NCBI RefSeq assembly: GCF_000321225.1
Contig: NW_004450323.1
Coordinates: 254,337-318,336, forward strand
Direction: 5' to 3'
Length of the DNA stretch: 64,000 nucleotides
Source of the DNA: Odobenus rosmarus divergens
Taxonomy: Eukaryota > Chordata > Mammalia > Carnivora > Odobenidae
Each line of letters starts with the position of its first letter. The first letter of the stretch is position 1. This document shows, in pieces, positions 49,921 to 61,403 of this stretch. The position numbers and the translations under genes were made by a program. Under the pieces are notes generated by a model, which made no database searches, was not told the origin of the DNA, and saw only the letters and a program-made list of their open reading frames with translations.

Positions 49921-50361
49921 TATACTTGAAAATAAATTTGAATGAGTATGTTTGACTTCTTTTAGGAAAATGATTGCAAGTCAGAGAAAGTATAGCTTTT
50001 TTGGCAACTCAGATTATTAATGTCTACCAAGGTCCAACTTCTTAAAATGCAGAAAAATGTAATTTTTTTTTTGCATTTTTATGTCTGTTGTATTACTTTC
50101 AGGGTGGTTTGATGATAGATGAATTATATAGTTTTATCATTTTACCACTTACAGTGTTAAAGAAAAAATTATTTAATGATACTTGTTAAAGAAGGTAAGA
50201 CAAACTATCTTTAGGACCATTGTGATAAATATAAGGACCACTGCCGTGGACTTTTGTAGTAGGGGAGAGAGATTGGGTTCAACTCTGAATATAACAAGGC
50301 GAAGTGGGAACTTATAGCCAAGGAGCAGGAAAGGAGTCAGTGGATAGAAAATTAGTAAGAG

Positions 50362-50719
50362 CGCTGTGAATTGTGTAAGACCATTGAATCACAGACCTGT
50401 GCCTCTGAAACAAATAATACATTATATGTTAGAAAAAAAGAAAATAGTAGGAAGGGAAAAATGAACGAGGGGAAATCAGAGGGGGAGACGAACCATGAGA
50501 GACTATGGACTCCAAGAAACAAACTGAGGGTTCTAGAGGGGAGGGGGGGGGGAGAAGGGATAGCCCGGTGATGGGTATTAAAGAGGGCATGTACTGAATG
50601 GAGCCCTGGGTGTTATACGCAAACAATGAATCATGGAACACTACATCAAAAACTAATGATGTAATGTATGGTGATTAACATAACATAATAAAATAAAAAA
50701 TTACACTATTTAAAAAAAA
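50362..50719 (+). mobile_element. L1 3' UTR fragment, plus strand
   Basis: Starts at CGCTGTGAATTGTGTAAG in the 3' UTR and runs to the tail AATAAAATAAAAAATT with extra A-rich sequence. AGAAAATTAGTAAGAG (50346-50361) and AGAAAATTACTAAGAG (50720-50735) form a 16-bp target-site duplication with one mismatch. Confidence 0.95.
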
Positions 50720-51067
50720 AGAAAATTACTAAGAGAACACATTACGGGTAAGGGAGAATTTGGGCTAAAACAACTATCAAGATTCTTGCTGAAGGCCTGT
50801 TGGATGTTCAGATATCACCTTGGCAATGGTGGAGGATGAGGAACCCGATCAGATATGGAGAATGATCAGATTTTTAGGATGGGGCTTTCTGCCTAAACTG
50901 ACTTAGCAGGATTCTTGCTAGAACTGGACTTTATAAGGAAGGACACAGGAGCCCAAGATTTAGTCAAAAAAGAGAGCTCAAAAGAACCTGACCAAACTCT
51001 GGTCAATGAGAGAATCTTTGCTGATAGATGGTACGGTTTTATTTATTCCTTGTTTTCTTTTGTTTTT

Positions 51068-51166
51068 TGTTTTTTAAGTAAACTCTACACCCAGCATGGG
51101 GCTTGAACTCATGGCCCCCAAATCCAGAATTGCAGGCTCTACTGACTGAGCCAGCCAGACCCCCTT
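51068..51166 (-). mobile_element. Old short CAN-SINE, minus strand
   Basis: TTTTAAGTAAACTCTACACC, CATGGGGCTTGAACTCATGG, CTACTGACTGAGCCAGCCAG: the reverse of the short SINE type seen at 28184 and 60869. Confidence 0.88.
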
Positions 51167-51353
51167 ATTTATTGATTTTTTAGTTTATTGTTTGATACCA
51201 TGTATGGTCAGGAATATGACATCAATTATGCTGAAGTTCCTATAGGAAAATTCTTTTAACAATAACCGTTAAAATATGATTTCCAGGAAATGTGTTATTA
51301 TCATAGAAGTTCAGATTCCTGATTTATAATCTCTCTCAAAACATGGGAAAATT

Positions 51354-51559
51354 TGGGGCATCTGGGTGACTCAGTGAGTTAAGCTCTTGATTTTGGCTCA
51401 GGTCATGATCTCAGGGTCTTGAGATCGAGCCCACATGGGATTTTGCACTGGATATGGAGCCTATTTAAGATTCCCTCTTTCCTTCTCCCTCTGTCTGCAC
51501 CTGCTCCCCCTCCCATGTGTGTTTGAGCTCTCTTTCTCTCTCTCTCTCTAAAAAAAAAA
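51354..51559 (+). mobile_element. CAN-SINE, plus strand
   Basis: GGGGCATCTGGGTGACTCAG head, CAGGTCATGATCTCAGGG, TGAGATCGAGCCC, CT-rich end and short poly(A). TGGGAAAATT and TGGGAAAACT are a likely short duplication. Confidence 0.93.
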
Positions 51560-51814
51560 GTGGGAAAACTCATCATTCATATTTTTGCTAGAAGTAGTTC
51601 CCCATTTCTTTAGTGTTATTGGGTCATTCTTCTCCTTTCTTGGGATAAAGGGAGAATCAGATGATAGGCAGTTAAATAGCACATGAATTTGCAGCCATTT
51701 ATAGAGATACTTCATTACACCTCGAATAGATCTCTGTTTATTGGCTGGAGCTTCAGATAAAATAGTTGGTCAACATTTAGTGGTCATGTTTTATCAAAAA
51801 TGCGTATCTTTATG

Positions 51815-52008
51815 GAGCGCCTGGGTGGCTCATTTGGTTGAGCAACCTACTCTTGGTTTTGGCTCAGGTCATGATCTCAGGGTTGTAAGATCCATCCAGC
51901 CCTGCGTTGAGCTCCGCACTCAGCAGGGAGTCTGCTTGAGAGTCTCTCTCTCCCTCTGCCCCTCCCCCCACTCACACTCACACACACTCTAAAATAAATC
52001 TTTTTTAA
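51815..52008 (+). mobile_element. CAN-SINE, plus strand
   Basis: GAGCGCCTGGGTGGCTCATT head, CAGGTCATGATCTCAGGG, CAGCAGGGAGTCTGCTTGAG, CT-rich run, AAATAAATC tail. AAAATGCGTA and AAAATGCGCA flank it as a short duplication. Confidence 0.93.
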
Positions 52009-52584
52009 AATGCGCAGTTAGATTATTATTGTTTTTTGGCAAAATTCCTTTGCCAAGGGAATTTCCTCTCAACTTTTAGCTTTCGATGTAGGTTATATAA
52101 AAGAATCTTGTTAGCAAAAAATGCGTGGTAGCAACTTAATCAGATATTCATGATTTTAGAAAAGTTCAAAAGCCAACAAGAAATATGTAACTTCCTATAG
52201 ATTTGCAACTTTACAATTGTGATGTAGGATTTTATTATATAAGTTGCAACTGAGGATGGCAAGGGAGCCATCTTGTGAAATACTGTTTGAACTGCAGGCC
52301 CGGGGCTTCTGCGCCAAGTGAAAGCGTGATGATGTTGAAGTTAAAACAAAATGTCAAACAGTCCTTTGATGTAGTGACTTTAATTGACACATTTGTTTTA
52401 ATGCCCCTATACTTTCTTTTCCAGTCTAACTAGGTAAAACAGCAAATATTGGCAGAATGGCATGTCCAGGTATGAATCCATACTCAGTGGTTATATAACT
52501 GAGAACTCTTAAGTTTGAGAAACAGTATCTATAGTCTTGATCCCAGATACTTAGCTCTGAGCAACTGAGCTAATAGTTTAAATC
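52009..52584. other. Intronic DNA, no feature recognised
   Basis: Unassigned sequence. A slightly GC-rich patch at 52298-52330 has no recognisable motif. Confidence 0.45.
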
Positions 52585-52790
52585 TCAGCCTTACCAGTTA
52601 GCTAACTGTTTAAGGTTGAACATAGTATTTCACTTCAATAAACTGTAGTTTCCACATTCAGAGAGTGGGGATAATTAGTTGTGCTTAATCTCATTGGGTT
52701 GTGAAAGTTTAATTAAATATCCATGCGAAGGGATGAGCACTACATCTAGCACATAGTGAGAGCGATGTTCAGTAAATAATAGTGTTGCCT
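52585..52790 (+). repeat. MIR SINE relic
   Basis: CAGTTAGCTAACTGTTTAAG, GAGAGTGGGGATAATTAG, TTGGGTTGTGAAAGTTTAAT and ATCTAGCACATAGTGAGAGC follow MIR in sense order. Confidence 0.72.
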
Positions 52791-53428
52791 GTTATTTTTT
52801 TACTGGTAATGAAAATTATTTCATTATTTTTATTATTGGCAATAAAAACATAGTAATCGAGTAATACCATAACCAGTCTAGAAGAGGTGCTGTGATCAAG
52901 GTCATCCAAAATACAGAGGGACAGAGGCAGATTTACTTGAGACTAATGAGAGTTAAGCTTCAGGACCTCCTCCCCTCACTTACATGGGTTTACTCCCTAA
53001 TTTTGTATTCTTTTTCCTCAAGCGCCCCTTCCCCCACACTGTATAGCTTTAGACCCATAAACCCTGCCCCTGTCACAGGGGTATAAATTAGAATCACTTC
53101 TATAGATATTTAAAAATACATGTGCACATTCCCTTCTCCTCCCATTGGAAGACAATAATTTAGTTGTTCTGGAGTCGATTTGTTTTTTAAGTTTCATATG
53201 TGATTCTGATGTGCACCCTTGTTTTAAAACCAGTGATCTGGAAGAACAATGTACAACTTTGTGAAAGTTCTGAAATGAATACATCTTTTTATCAAGACGT
53301 GATTTAATTGTCTTTTAATTAGGATCATGTTTTTCTGGAGCCATATTTTTTCTTCATTGTTTGGTTAGGTCCTTTGCTATATAGCATAGCTATGACTTTG
53401 ACTAGCTCATTTCACTTAGATTTCTAGG
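52791..53428. other. Intronic DNA, trace of old L1 at the end
   Basis: Mostly unassigned. TATGACTTTGACTAGCTCAT with TTTCACTTAG at 53391-53420 echoes the L1 phrase seen at 14887 and 14952. Confidence 0.4.
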
Positions 53429-53466
53429 GTTTCCGTAGTGTAGTGGTTATCACGTTCGCCTAACAC
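53429..53466 (+). pseudogene. 5' half of a tRNA-Val(AAC) gene
   Basis: The 38 bases match the start of vertebrate tRNA-Val: GTTTCCGTAGTGTAGTGG (acceptor strand, D arm), then TTATCACGTTCGCCTAACAC (D stem end, anticodon stem and loop with AAC). The match stops at the 3' edge of the anticodon loop. The expected GCGAA stem partner, the variable region, T arm and acceptor end are missing; instead TTTGATTTCTGAAAGG follows and then a T run. It cannot fold into a tRNA. The A box is intact but the B box is absent, so it should not be an active pol III gene. Identification rests on a remembered consensus. Confidence 0.85.
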
Positions 53467-53824
53467 TTTGATTTCTGAAAGGCTTACTCTTTTTTTTTTT
53501 TAGGTTGCTAAGTGAGCACACGCTGAATTTATATTGTTCTTTTTCTCACCTACTTCTAACATCTTACTCTTATGCCCTATAATATTAATGTTTTTCTGCA
53601 TCTAAAATAGTTTAAATTGTTTTGTATTAAAGTAATATTTTAATTGTTATTTTTAGAGGTAATTTTTAAAATACAGGTTGTACAGATCAAGAACTTCTCT
53701 TTTCCTTGTCAGTCCTGAATAAAATTAAAAGCAGTAAAAAAATTCATACTGTAGAATTATTTAGATCTGAGCAAGTCTATTTAATTAAAATATGAGGTAT
53801 TAATGAAAGCCCATAGATAATTAT

Positions 53825-54640
53825 TTTCAATTCAACCAATTTTCTTAAACATCTGCTATAAGCAAAGCATGACACAAGACATGTAAAGGCAAGAAAAAAA
53901 TTTTAAAACAGAATCCCAAGAAGCTTATCACCAAGAAGAGAGGGAAAATCATGTAATTAAAGGGCAAGAATTCATGTTAGAGTGAGTAATGCATAATTCC
54001 TCCAAAAGGAGGAATTAGTACTATGTTTGTTGAAAGAAAGCAGGATCCAACCTGGCTGGAAGGGTAAGGAATGGCTGGGTGTTGGAAGGGGGAAGAGAAA
54101 AGACAGACAAGATTTCAACATGGTAACTGAAGGGCCAAATTGGAGCCACCATCGGAACAAACAACATGAAACACGTAAAGAATCAGAAACATCCGTGCAT
54201 TTTCTTCAACAAGTAATTATGACTCTGGTGTTACTGGAAGGTAGAACAATTGTATAACATGGAATATTGGGAAATGAGCAGTGGTGATTTGTACATAAAG
54301 ACCTTGGAACACCTAACGTTTAAGAGGACTCTCAAGACTGAAGTCACTGTGCCTTGGGGAGAATGAACTATTTTGAGATGGATTTTGGCGAGAAAAGGCC
54401 ACATTCGGGCTGTTTTGATGCCCTGAGGTAGTGGCAGTGGAACTCTCAAGCAGGGAAGGGAATCAAAGGATGGTGTTGAAGGGATCCGCCCCATTGCCTA
54501 CAAAACCATGTGGCTTTCGGATCTGGCTGTGAGGAAGATTTGAGAACTTGGCTGTGTGGTGACTGACTTAAGCCTAACAAGATGGTAGCTGTGAGGCTGT
54601 AGTGTTGGGTCCTGGTATTGTCCAGATGAGAGAGTGGCAA
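53825..54640 (-). repeat. Possible L2-type relic
   Basis: Purine-rich text with weak antisense L2 phrases (TTGTCCAGATGAGAGAGTGG at the end). Not certain. Confidence 0.3.
53994..54017. repeat. Perfect hairpin, 10-bp arms
   Basis: TAATTCCTCC, a loop of four A, then GGAGGAATTA. The arms are perfectly complementary. It is not followed by a T run on either strand. Confidence 0.95.
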
Positions 54641-54899
54641 GACAAAGTGAGTTGCCTGCTAGTCACCACTCAGAACAAAACCCTGAACTACTGTTGGGAG
54701 GGAGATGAAACTTGCCAATCTAATTATCTTTAAAGGAAAAATACTATCCAGAAGTCAAAGCAATAAATAAAAACTGAAGACAACCTGGTGCAGAAGAGAT
54801 TTTAAGGGCTAAAGAGTTAGTAGAGGGGTAGCTTCATGCTGCATCTTTTCGTAACCCCACCATTTTGGTGAGACCCACAGCAAACAGCTGTTTGAGAAC

Positions 54900-55340
54900 A
54901 TTTTAGATGCAAGCTCCAAAACTTTTATCAGGTTCTTTTGAAAACCTGAGCCCTTAGGATGAGGAACCGCCATAATAGAATGCAGAGGGCCACCAGGAAG
55001 GGGAGACAGTAGGAAGGGAGCTTTGGGAAAGCATGTGTTTGTTTAGACATCTGGTGGAAATGCACCAGGGCTGTAGTGATGACTAAGACATGATGCCTGA
55101 CCTTACAGAATTGAGGATTACACTCTGGTGAGCTAAGACTTAGAATAGGGAAATGTGTATGCAGGATGGAGGTCAAAGTCAGTCTTGGTGGTGTGTAGCA
55201 AGGGTTCAAGGGAGGCTTCCTGGAGAAATTAATATCTAACCTAAGTAATGAGGGATTCTTAGGAGTGAGCCAGGTGAAGAGTGGGTGGAGGAGGGTGTGT
55301 GTTTGAGGCAAAGGAAGAAACATAGTCAGAAGGGCTCAGT
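54900..55340 (-). repeat. L2 LINE relic
   Basis: ACCAGGGCTGTAGTGATGAC, TGCCTGACCTTACAGAATTG, GGAGGCTTCCTGGAGAAAT and AGTGAGCCAGGTGAAGAG match antisense L2 phrases from the 3' end inward. Confidence 0.65.
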
Positions 55341-55639
55341 AAGGAAGTAGTTAAGTTCGGTTAACCTATTCGAGTCTTTCATCTGCGTGGTACTTATTTT
55401 CACATAGGGTGAAATATTTGTCCCTCCAAAAGAGTAATCAATTTACTCAGCACTTCAACTGAATAATTATTCCATTTCCAACCCACTTGTGAGATTTGAA
55501 AGAAAACAATATGTGCTATTCCTGTCCTTCTTCTATTCTTTTCTATTTTGTTCCATCTCATTCTACAGTAGCTCAGGCTATTCTCCAAAGTTCTTGTGTA
55601 TGTCTTGATCAGAGGACTTACTGGTATCTCATATTTCCC

Positions 55640-56170
55640 TTAATATTGTAAATAAGTCATTTTTCATCTCATTTAGCACATTTGAGGCAGTGCTCAAATA
55701 TAATGCAGTTGGTTTCTGCATATTTTTCATGTCTTCTGCTATTTTGCTAAGCTTTTCTCTATACAATGTTCAGTATTCCCCTGTATTTACCAGATATTTA
55801 ATTCCACCCACAACTAATATATCTTTCTTTTTATAATAATTATTCCTTTTCTATGTTTACTGTCATTACACGTGCTAGAACTTTTGTAATACTATTTAAT
55901 AGTTGTAAAATGGATGTCCTTCTTCCCCCTGATTTTAAGGGGATTCCTCTTGTGCTTTAATAGTAAGTATGATATTGAATGTTTTGAGATAGAAATCCGT
56001 GTTACGATAAGACAATAATTTTCTATTTCTAGCTTTCAGAGAACTATAAGAAATGGTGCAGAATATTGTCCAATGTCTTCTTGATCTATAAATGTCATGT
56101 ATTTATAGATATTCTTCTTTTACTATTGTGCAGTATTTCAAATAGTAGAAATGTCTACAAAGAATCATGT
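55640..56170 (-). repeat. Old L1/HAL1-like LINE relic
   Basis: GCTAGAACTTTTGTAATACT, TGTAAAATGGATGTCCTTC and CCTGATTTTAAGGGGATTCC correspond to the antisense ORF2 phrase for GGACATCCTTGTCTTGTTCC. It is heavily decayed, and the younger L1 at 56209 interrupts the region. Confidence 0.6.
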
Positions 56171-56208
56171 TGCACACAACCATCTATCCATCCACTTTCA
56201 TAAAATCT

Positions 56209-57466
56209 TTTTTTATTATTATGTTAATCACCATACATTACATCATTAGTTTTTGATGTACTGTTCCATGATTCATTGTTTGCGTATAACACCCAGTGCT
56301 CCATGCAGAACGTGCCCTCTTTAATACCCATCACCAGGCTAACCCATCCCCCACCCCCCTCCCCTCTAGAACCCTCAGTTTGTTTCTCAGAGTCCATAGT
56401 CTCTCATGGTTCGTCTCCCTCTCTGATGTCCCGCCCTTCATTTCTCCCTTCCTACTATCTTCTTTTTCTTTTTTTTAACATATAATGTATTATTTGTTTC
56501 AGAGGTACAGATCTGTGATTCAACAGTCTTGTACAATTCACAGCACTCACCATAGCACACACCCTCCCCAATGTCTGTCACCCAGGCCCCCATCCCTCCC
56601 ACCCCCCACCACTCCAGCAACCCTCAGTTTGTTTCCTGAGATTAAGAATTCCTCATATCAGTGAGGTCATATGTGATACATGTCTTTCTCTGATTGACTT
56701 ATTTCGCTCAGCATAATACGTACAGTTCCATCCATGTCATGGCAAATGGCACGATCTCATTCCTTTTGATGGCTGCATAATATTCCATTGTATATACACA
56801 CCACATCTTCTTTATCCATTCATCTGTCAATGGACATCTTGGCTCTTTCCATAGTTTGGCTATTGTAGACATTGCTGCTATAAACATCAGGGTGAATCAC
56901 CAAAGGCAGGGGAAGCAAGGGCAAAAATGAACTAATGGGACTTCATCAACACAAAAAGCTTTTGCATAGCAAAAGAAACAGTCAACAAAACCAAAAGACA
57001 ACTGACAGAATGGGAGAAAATATTTGCAAATGACATATCAGATAAAGGGCTAGTATCCAAAATCTATGAAGAACTTCTTAAACTCAACACCCAAAGAACA
57101 AATGATCCAATCAAGAAATGGGCAGAAGACATGAACAAACATTTTTCCAAAGAAGACATCCAAATGGCCAACAGACACATGAAAAAGTGCTCAACATCGC
57201 TCGGCATCAGGGAAATCCAAATCAAAACCTCAGTGAGATACCACCTCACACCAGTCAGAATGGCTATAATTAATAAGTCAGGAAATGACAGATGTTGGCG
57301 GGGATGCGCAGAAAGGGGCACCCTCCTACACTGTTGGTGGGAATGCAAACTGCTGCAGCCACTCTGGAAAACAGTATGGAGGTTCCTCAAAAAAGCTGAA
57401 AATAGAGCTACCATACGATCCAGCAATTGCACTACTGGGTATTTACCCCAAAGATACAAATGTAGG
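56209..57466 (-). mobile_element. L1 with 5' inversion
   Basis: From 56209 to about 56896 it is antisense L1: 3' UTR (with a duplicated phrase), then the last part of ORF2. From about 56897 to 57466 an upstream ORF2 stretch runs in the opposite direction, keeping an open frame from 57131 ([20 protein letters not shown] region). AAAATCTT at about 56203-56210 and 57467-57474 is the short target-site duplication. The two pieces meet head to head, typical of one insertion by twin priming. Confidence 0.9.
57131..57466 (+). pseudogene. L1 ORF2 fragment in the inverted segment
   Basis: An uninterrupted frame for part of the L1 ORF2 protein just upstream of its C-terminal end; visible words include [20 protein letters not shown] and the WWECK motif. 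It has no start, no endonuclease and no polymerase core, and it runs into unrelated intron sequence after 57466. It is a dead piece of retrotransposon, not a host gene. Confidence 0.9.
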
Positions 57467-57599
57467 AAAATCTTAACATTGCTTCATGCTGTATCTGTTG
57501 TTACTGTTTTTAAAGGAAACAGTACAGGAAGTTGAAGGCCCTTTATCATCCTTCCCAGTCTCACTGGGGCACCAACTCTGCCCTCCCATTCATCAACAT

Positions 57600-60500
57600 T
57601 CATTGACCCATTGATCTTCTCTCCCCCTTTCACAGATACCCATGCTTCCAGATATGTTTGGGTCTGTTTCTGAGCTCTCTGTTCCGTTCTGATTGGCCTT
57701 GCTCTCTCTGTCCAGTAGCCCATTGTCTTAATCATACTGTTTCTTAATAGCTATAGTAGGTCTCCAAATTATGTAGGACAAACCTTACCACCTTATTTTT
57801 CTCCCCAAATATTCAAATATTTCTTAGCTATTGTTGGTCCTTTACTTTCTTACAGAATTTTATAAAAGTTCATAAAATTCCACTGAAAACTCTTTCAAAA
57901 TATTTATTGCAATTGTATTTAGCATAAATTTAGTAAAATTAACACATATATCTCTTCATCTCTTCAGGTTTCATTTTTTGTCATTTATTTTGCAACTTTT
58001 TTGGTAATTTTATCTATAAAATACTTACATGTTATTTATGATATTTGTTCTTAGCTACCTTTATTGCTAATGTTATTGTGATCCTTTGATTTTGTACTAC
58101 ATTTGCTGATTGGTTCTTTCTGGGAGTATAGGAGTGTTGTGGTGTGTGTGATTAGAGCCCAGTCACTGGGCCTAAAATACCTGGGTTTGAATCCCAGCTC
58201 TCCCACTTCACTAGCTGTGTATCCTTGAGAAAATGATTTAACCTCTCTGTGCTTCAGTTTCCTCATTTGGAAAATGAGAATATTAGTACCTACCCCACAG
58301 TGATAATTGTGAGAATTAAGTGAATTAATATGTTTAATTGCTTATAAGAGTACCTAGCACTAGCACATATAAATACATTGCATTTTTGTTGTTTTTCTTG
58401 ACTTTGAATCTAGAAAACTTCTTTGTGGCTTTTTTTTCTTGGCTTTATTATATAGACAAGTATATCATCTAAAAAACAATAATAGCTTCAACTTTTATTT
58501 TCTCATTTTACACCTTTATTTTTAAAGCTTATAGCATTGACCTACAATAGAATATAATAGAGAAGTCATGAGGATGATGTGTTTGTCATGATCCTTATCT
58601 TAAAGTCAATGCTTTCAAGCCTCATCGTAAGTATAAGTCAGCTATTACCTTTTTAATTTAAAACCATGTTAATAAAATTCCATTTCTGGTTTGCTAAAGG
58701 TTCTATCATCAGTGGGTATTCACTTTTATTAAATGCCTTTTCTGCATCCTTATATTTATAAGGCCTTCCAGGTTATACTCAGGCCCCTTCAGGTCCTATA
58801 ATTTTTCAATCTCATTATCCTTAAGAGTACGTTTAGACTTAAAATTCTGTTAGATTGGTATTAATATTGTTAGGTTGACTTTCTTTGGATAAGAATTTGC
58901 TGACAATCCTTATTCATCCCTTTATTTTCATCTGATCTGTGATATTTTTAGAAAATCTAATCATCTGTGTTTAATCTATTTACATAAATTGTGATTGTTT
59001 ATGTATTTGGACTTCTTTCTTGTTAATGTCATCCTCTTTCTTTGTTCCTTTTTTCACTACTTTCCTACTCTTTGGTTGGAAAGATAGTGGTTACTGTTAT
59101 TCTTGAACACATTTTTTGGCTACTGATTTATGATTTCTAGCATTTTAGCCAAATTGTTTATTTATTGAACCTCCCCATTCTCCCATCCATCTTGTTATCA
59201 TTGTCCATTGTTTACTTTTAGTGTTTGTGTGCATGTTCATGTATGTGCACATATTTTTGCAGTTAATAGTTGACTATATTTTCTGACATTTTTTTCCACT
59301 TCCATGCCCACTTCTGTCTCTCTTACACTATATTTTCCTTTTGGGTTCCTTTTCTTCTTTCTGATGTACATATTTTCTCAAGCATACCTAGATAGTGATT
59401 CTAGTGAGGGTTTTCTGGAGGAGGTAAGATTTCTTGGACTTTGTATGTCTGGAAAATGCTAAAATAAGACCTTTCATTCTTCTTTGATAGCTTAGCTAAA
59501 TATAAAATTTCAGGGTAATGGTTATTAGCACTTTGACGATATCAGGACTCCATTATTTTCTAATGACTATTATTACTCATGTGTTATTCCTTTTCCCTGA
59601 TAGCTCTTTAGATTTTATCTTTATTTCTATGTTCTTTGGTTCTCTATGATGTGTCTAGGCATGGGTATGTATTTATTTATCATATTTAACACTAAGAGTG
59701 CACTTTCAATATGAATCCACAGGTTTTCAATTCTTGAGTTCTCAGCTAACAATATTTTAAATATTGTCTCCTTGCTAGTCTTTCCATTTTCTCCTCATAT
59801 ATGATTGTTGAGGTCTCTTAGTCCTCCTTGTCTGTCTCTTAATACTTCTTTATGTTTTTATTTTAAATCCCTTTTCCTTTCTGTGTCAAGTTCTACATGA
59901 ATTATTCAGTATTGCCTTCAAATGCACCAGTCCTTCCTTCACCTGTATCAGTCCATTTCATCTATTTTATTTCCCTAAAAATAGTTAATATGATTCGTTT
60001 CCAAGATTTCTTATTTATCCCTTTTCTTATCTACCTGTTTGTATTTTTGTACCTATTTATTACATAATTTTAATAAAAAATTTATTTTCTTTAAATCTCT
60101 GGATATTCTAATCTACTTCTTTCCAAATTTAATTTGGACTGTCCCCTGAAATTATTTTCACTTGGCATGAATTCCTGATGCAGGTGTTAACTGTGTTTAT
60201 GTTTCTTAGCATTTAATTTATTTATAGACTTCTTATTTAGAGGCTCATGTTGAGTAGGATGGTTTATATTCCTTTCTCTTTTTCATTCTCTTTTTACTCC
60301 TCCCTCTTCATTTATCCTTGGGTCCTTGCTGAATTTCCTGATGTAATACATTAACATTTATTATCTGAGTAGGGAGTTATTCCAGACTCTCCTTGGGTCT
60401 CTTCTCTTCAGTACTTAAATGCTGCATATTGAGAGCAGTTTTGGCCTCTGTGTAGATTCAGCATTTAAGTAGACCTAACTTCCTTTCAGAGATCAGAGTC
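57600..60500 (-). repeat. Old L1/HAL1-like LINE block, split by a MIR
   Basis: Antisense LINE text in order: GCTATAGTAGGTCTCCAAAT, CTTAGCTATTGTTGGTCC (ORF2-like), then after the MIR a long decayed stretch with ATGTGTCTAGGCATGGGTAT, CAATTCTTGAGTTCTCAGC and GTCTTTCCATTTTCTCCTC, matching the ORF1 zone. Possibly one long element joined to the relic at 55640. Confidence 0.6.
58137..58367 (+). repeat. MIR SINE, nearly full length
   Basis: CTGGGTTTGAATCCCAGCTC, CCCACTTCACTAGCTGTG, TTTAACCTCTCTGTGCTTCA, GTTTCCTCATTTGGAAAATG and a CCTAGCACTAGCAC end. One of the best preserved MIRs in the window. Confidence 0.9.
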
Positions 60501-60533
60501 AACATGGAACCAAACTTCTGCTACACACTTTTT

Positions 60534-60733
60534 TTTTTTAATATTTTATTTATTTATTTGACAAAGAGATAGAGAGAGAACATAAGTAGGCAGAGAGGCA
60601 GGCAGAGGGAGAGAGAGAGAAGCAGGCTCTCCACTGAACAGGGAACCCAATGTGGCACTTGATCCCAGGACCCTTGGGATCATGACCTGAGCCAAAGGCA
60701 GAAGCTTAACCGACTGAGCCACCCAGGCACCCC
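60534..60733 (-). mobile_element. CAN-SINE, minus strand
   Basis: Poly(T), ATTTTATTTATTTATTTGAC, ACATAAGTAGGCAGAGAGGC, CTTAACCGACTGAGCCACCC and GGCACCCC. TCTGCTACACACTTTTT at 60517-60533 and 60734-60750 is a perfect 17-bp target-site duplication. The AAGTAGGCAGAGAGGCAGGC variant is one I associate with arctoids such as mustelids. Confidence 0.96.
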
Positions 60734-60868
60734 TCTGCTACACACTTTTTAAGTGCAGTGTTTTAATGGGGATATTTCTCACATACATACTGCCATCCTT
60801 GGTTTTCTATATAGCAAATCTTTAGTCTATTTATGTACCTTCATTAATATTTAAAGAAAAGTTGGTAG

Positions 60869-61188
60869 GGGTGTCTGGCTGGCTCAGTGGGTGGAGCATG
60901 CCACTCTTGATCTCAGGGTTGTGAGTTCAAGCCCCATGTTGGGTGTAGAGATTACTTAAAAATAAGATCTTTTTTTTTTTTTTAAGATTTTATTTATTTA
61001 TTTGACAGAGAGAGACACAACGAGAGAGGGAACCCAAGCAGGAGGAGTGGGAGAGGGAGAAGCAGGCTTCCTTTTGAGCAAGGAGCCTGATGGGCTCCAT
61101 CCCAGGACCCTGGGACCATGACCTGAGCCAAAGGGAGACGCTTAATGACTGAGCCATCCAGGTGCCCCCAAAATAAAATCTTTTTATT
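60869..61188 (+). mobile_element. Old short CAN-SINE, plus strand, split by a SINE
   Basis: GGGTGTCTGGCTGGCTCAG, CTTGATCTCAGGGTTGTGAG, CAAGCCCCATGTTGGGTGTA, then ATTACTTAAAAATAAGATC. It resumes after the inserted SINE with AAAATAAAATCTTTTTATTA. AGTTGGTAG flanks the whole unit at 60860-60868 and at about 61190-61198. Confidence 0.92.
60970..61168 (-). mobile_element. CAN-SINE inserted in the tail of the older SINE
   Basis: Poly(T), AAGATTTTATTTATTTATTT, GACAGAGAGAGACACAACG, GGGACCATGACCTGAGCC and GAGCCATCCAGGTGCCCCC. It lies within the A-rich tail of the opposite-strand element. Confidence 0.95.
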
Positions 61189-61403
61189 AAGTTGGTAGAT
61201 AGCATATTTATTTGATTTTATTAACAATTTGGAATTTTTTGAATTCCAGTGTTTTCTTCCTCTTTCTGTCCTGAGTATCTAGCACAGTAGTTATTATTGA
61301 ATAATTTGTCATTGAACAGAATTAAATCATACTGATTGCTGTGATGATATCTGATTTCTTCTTTTTTGCATACAACTTAGTGCTGACCAACAGAATTGGT
61401 CAG

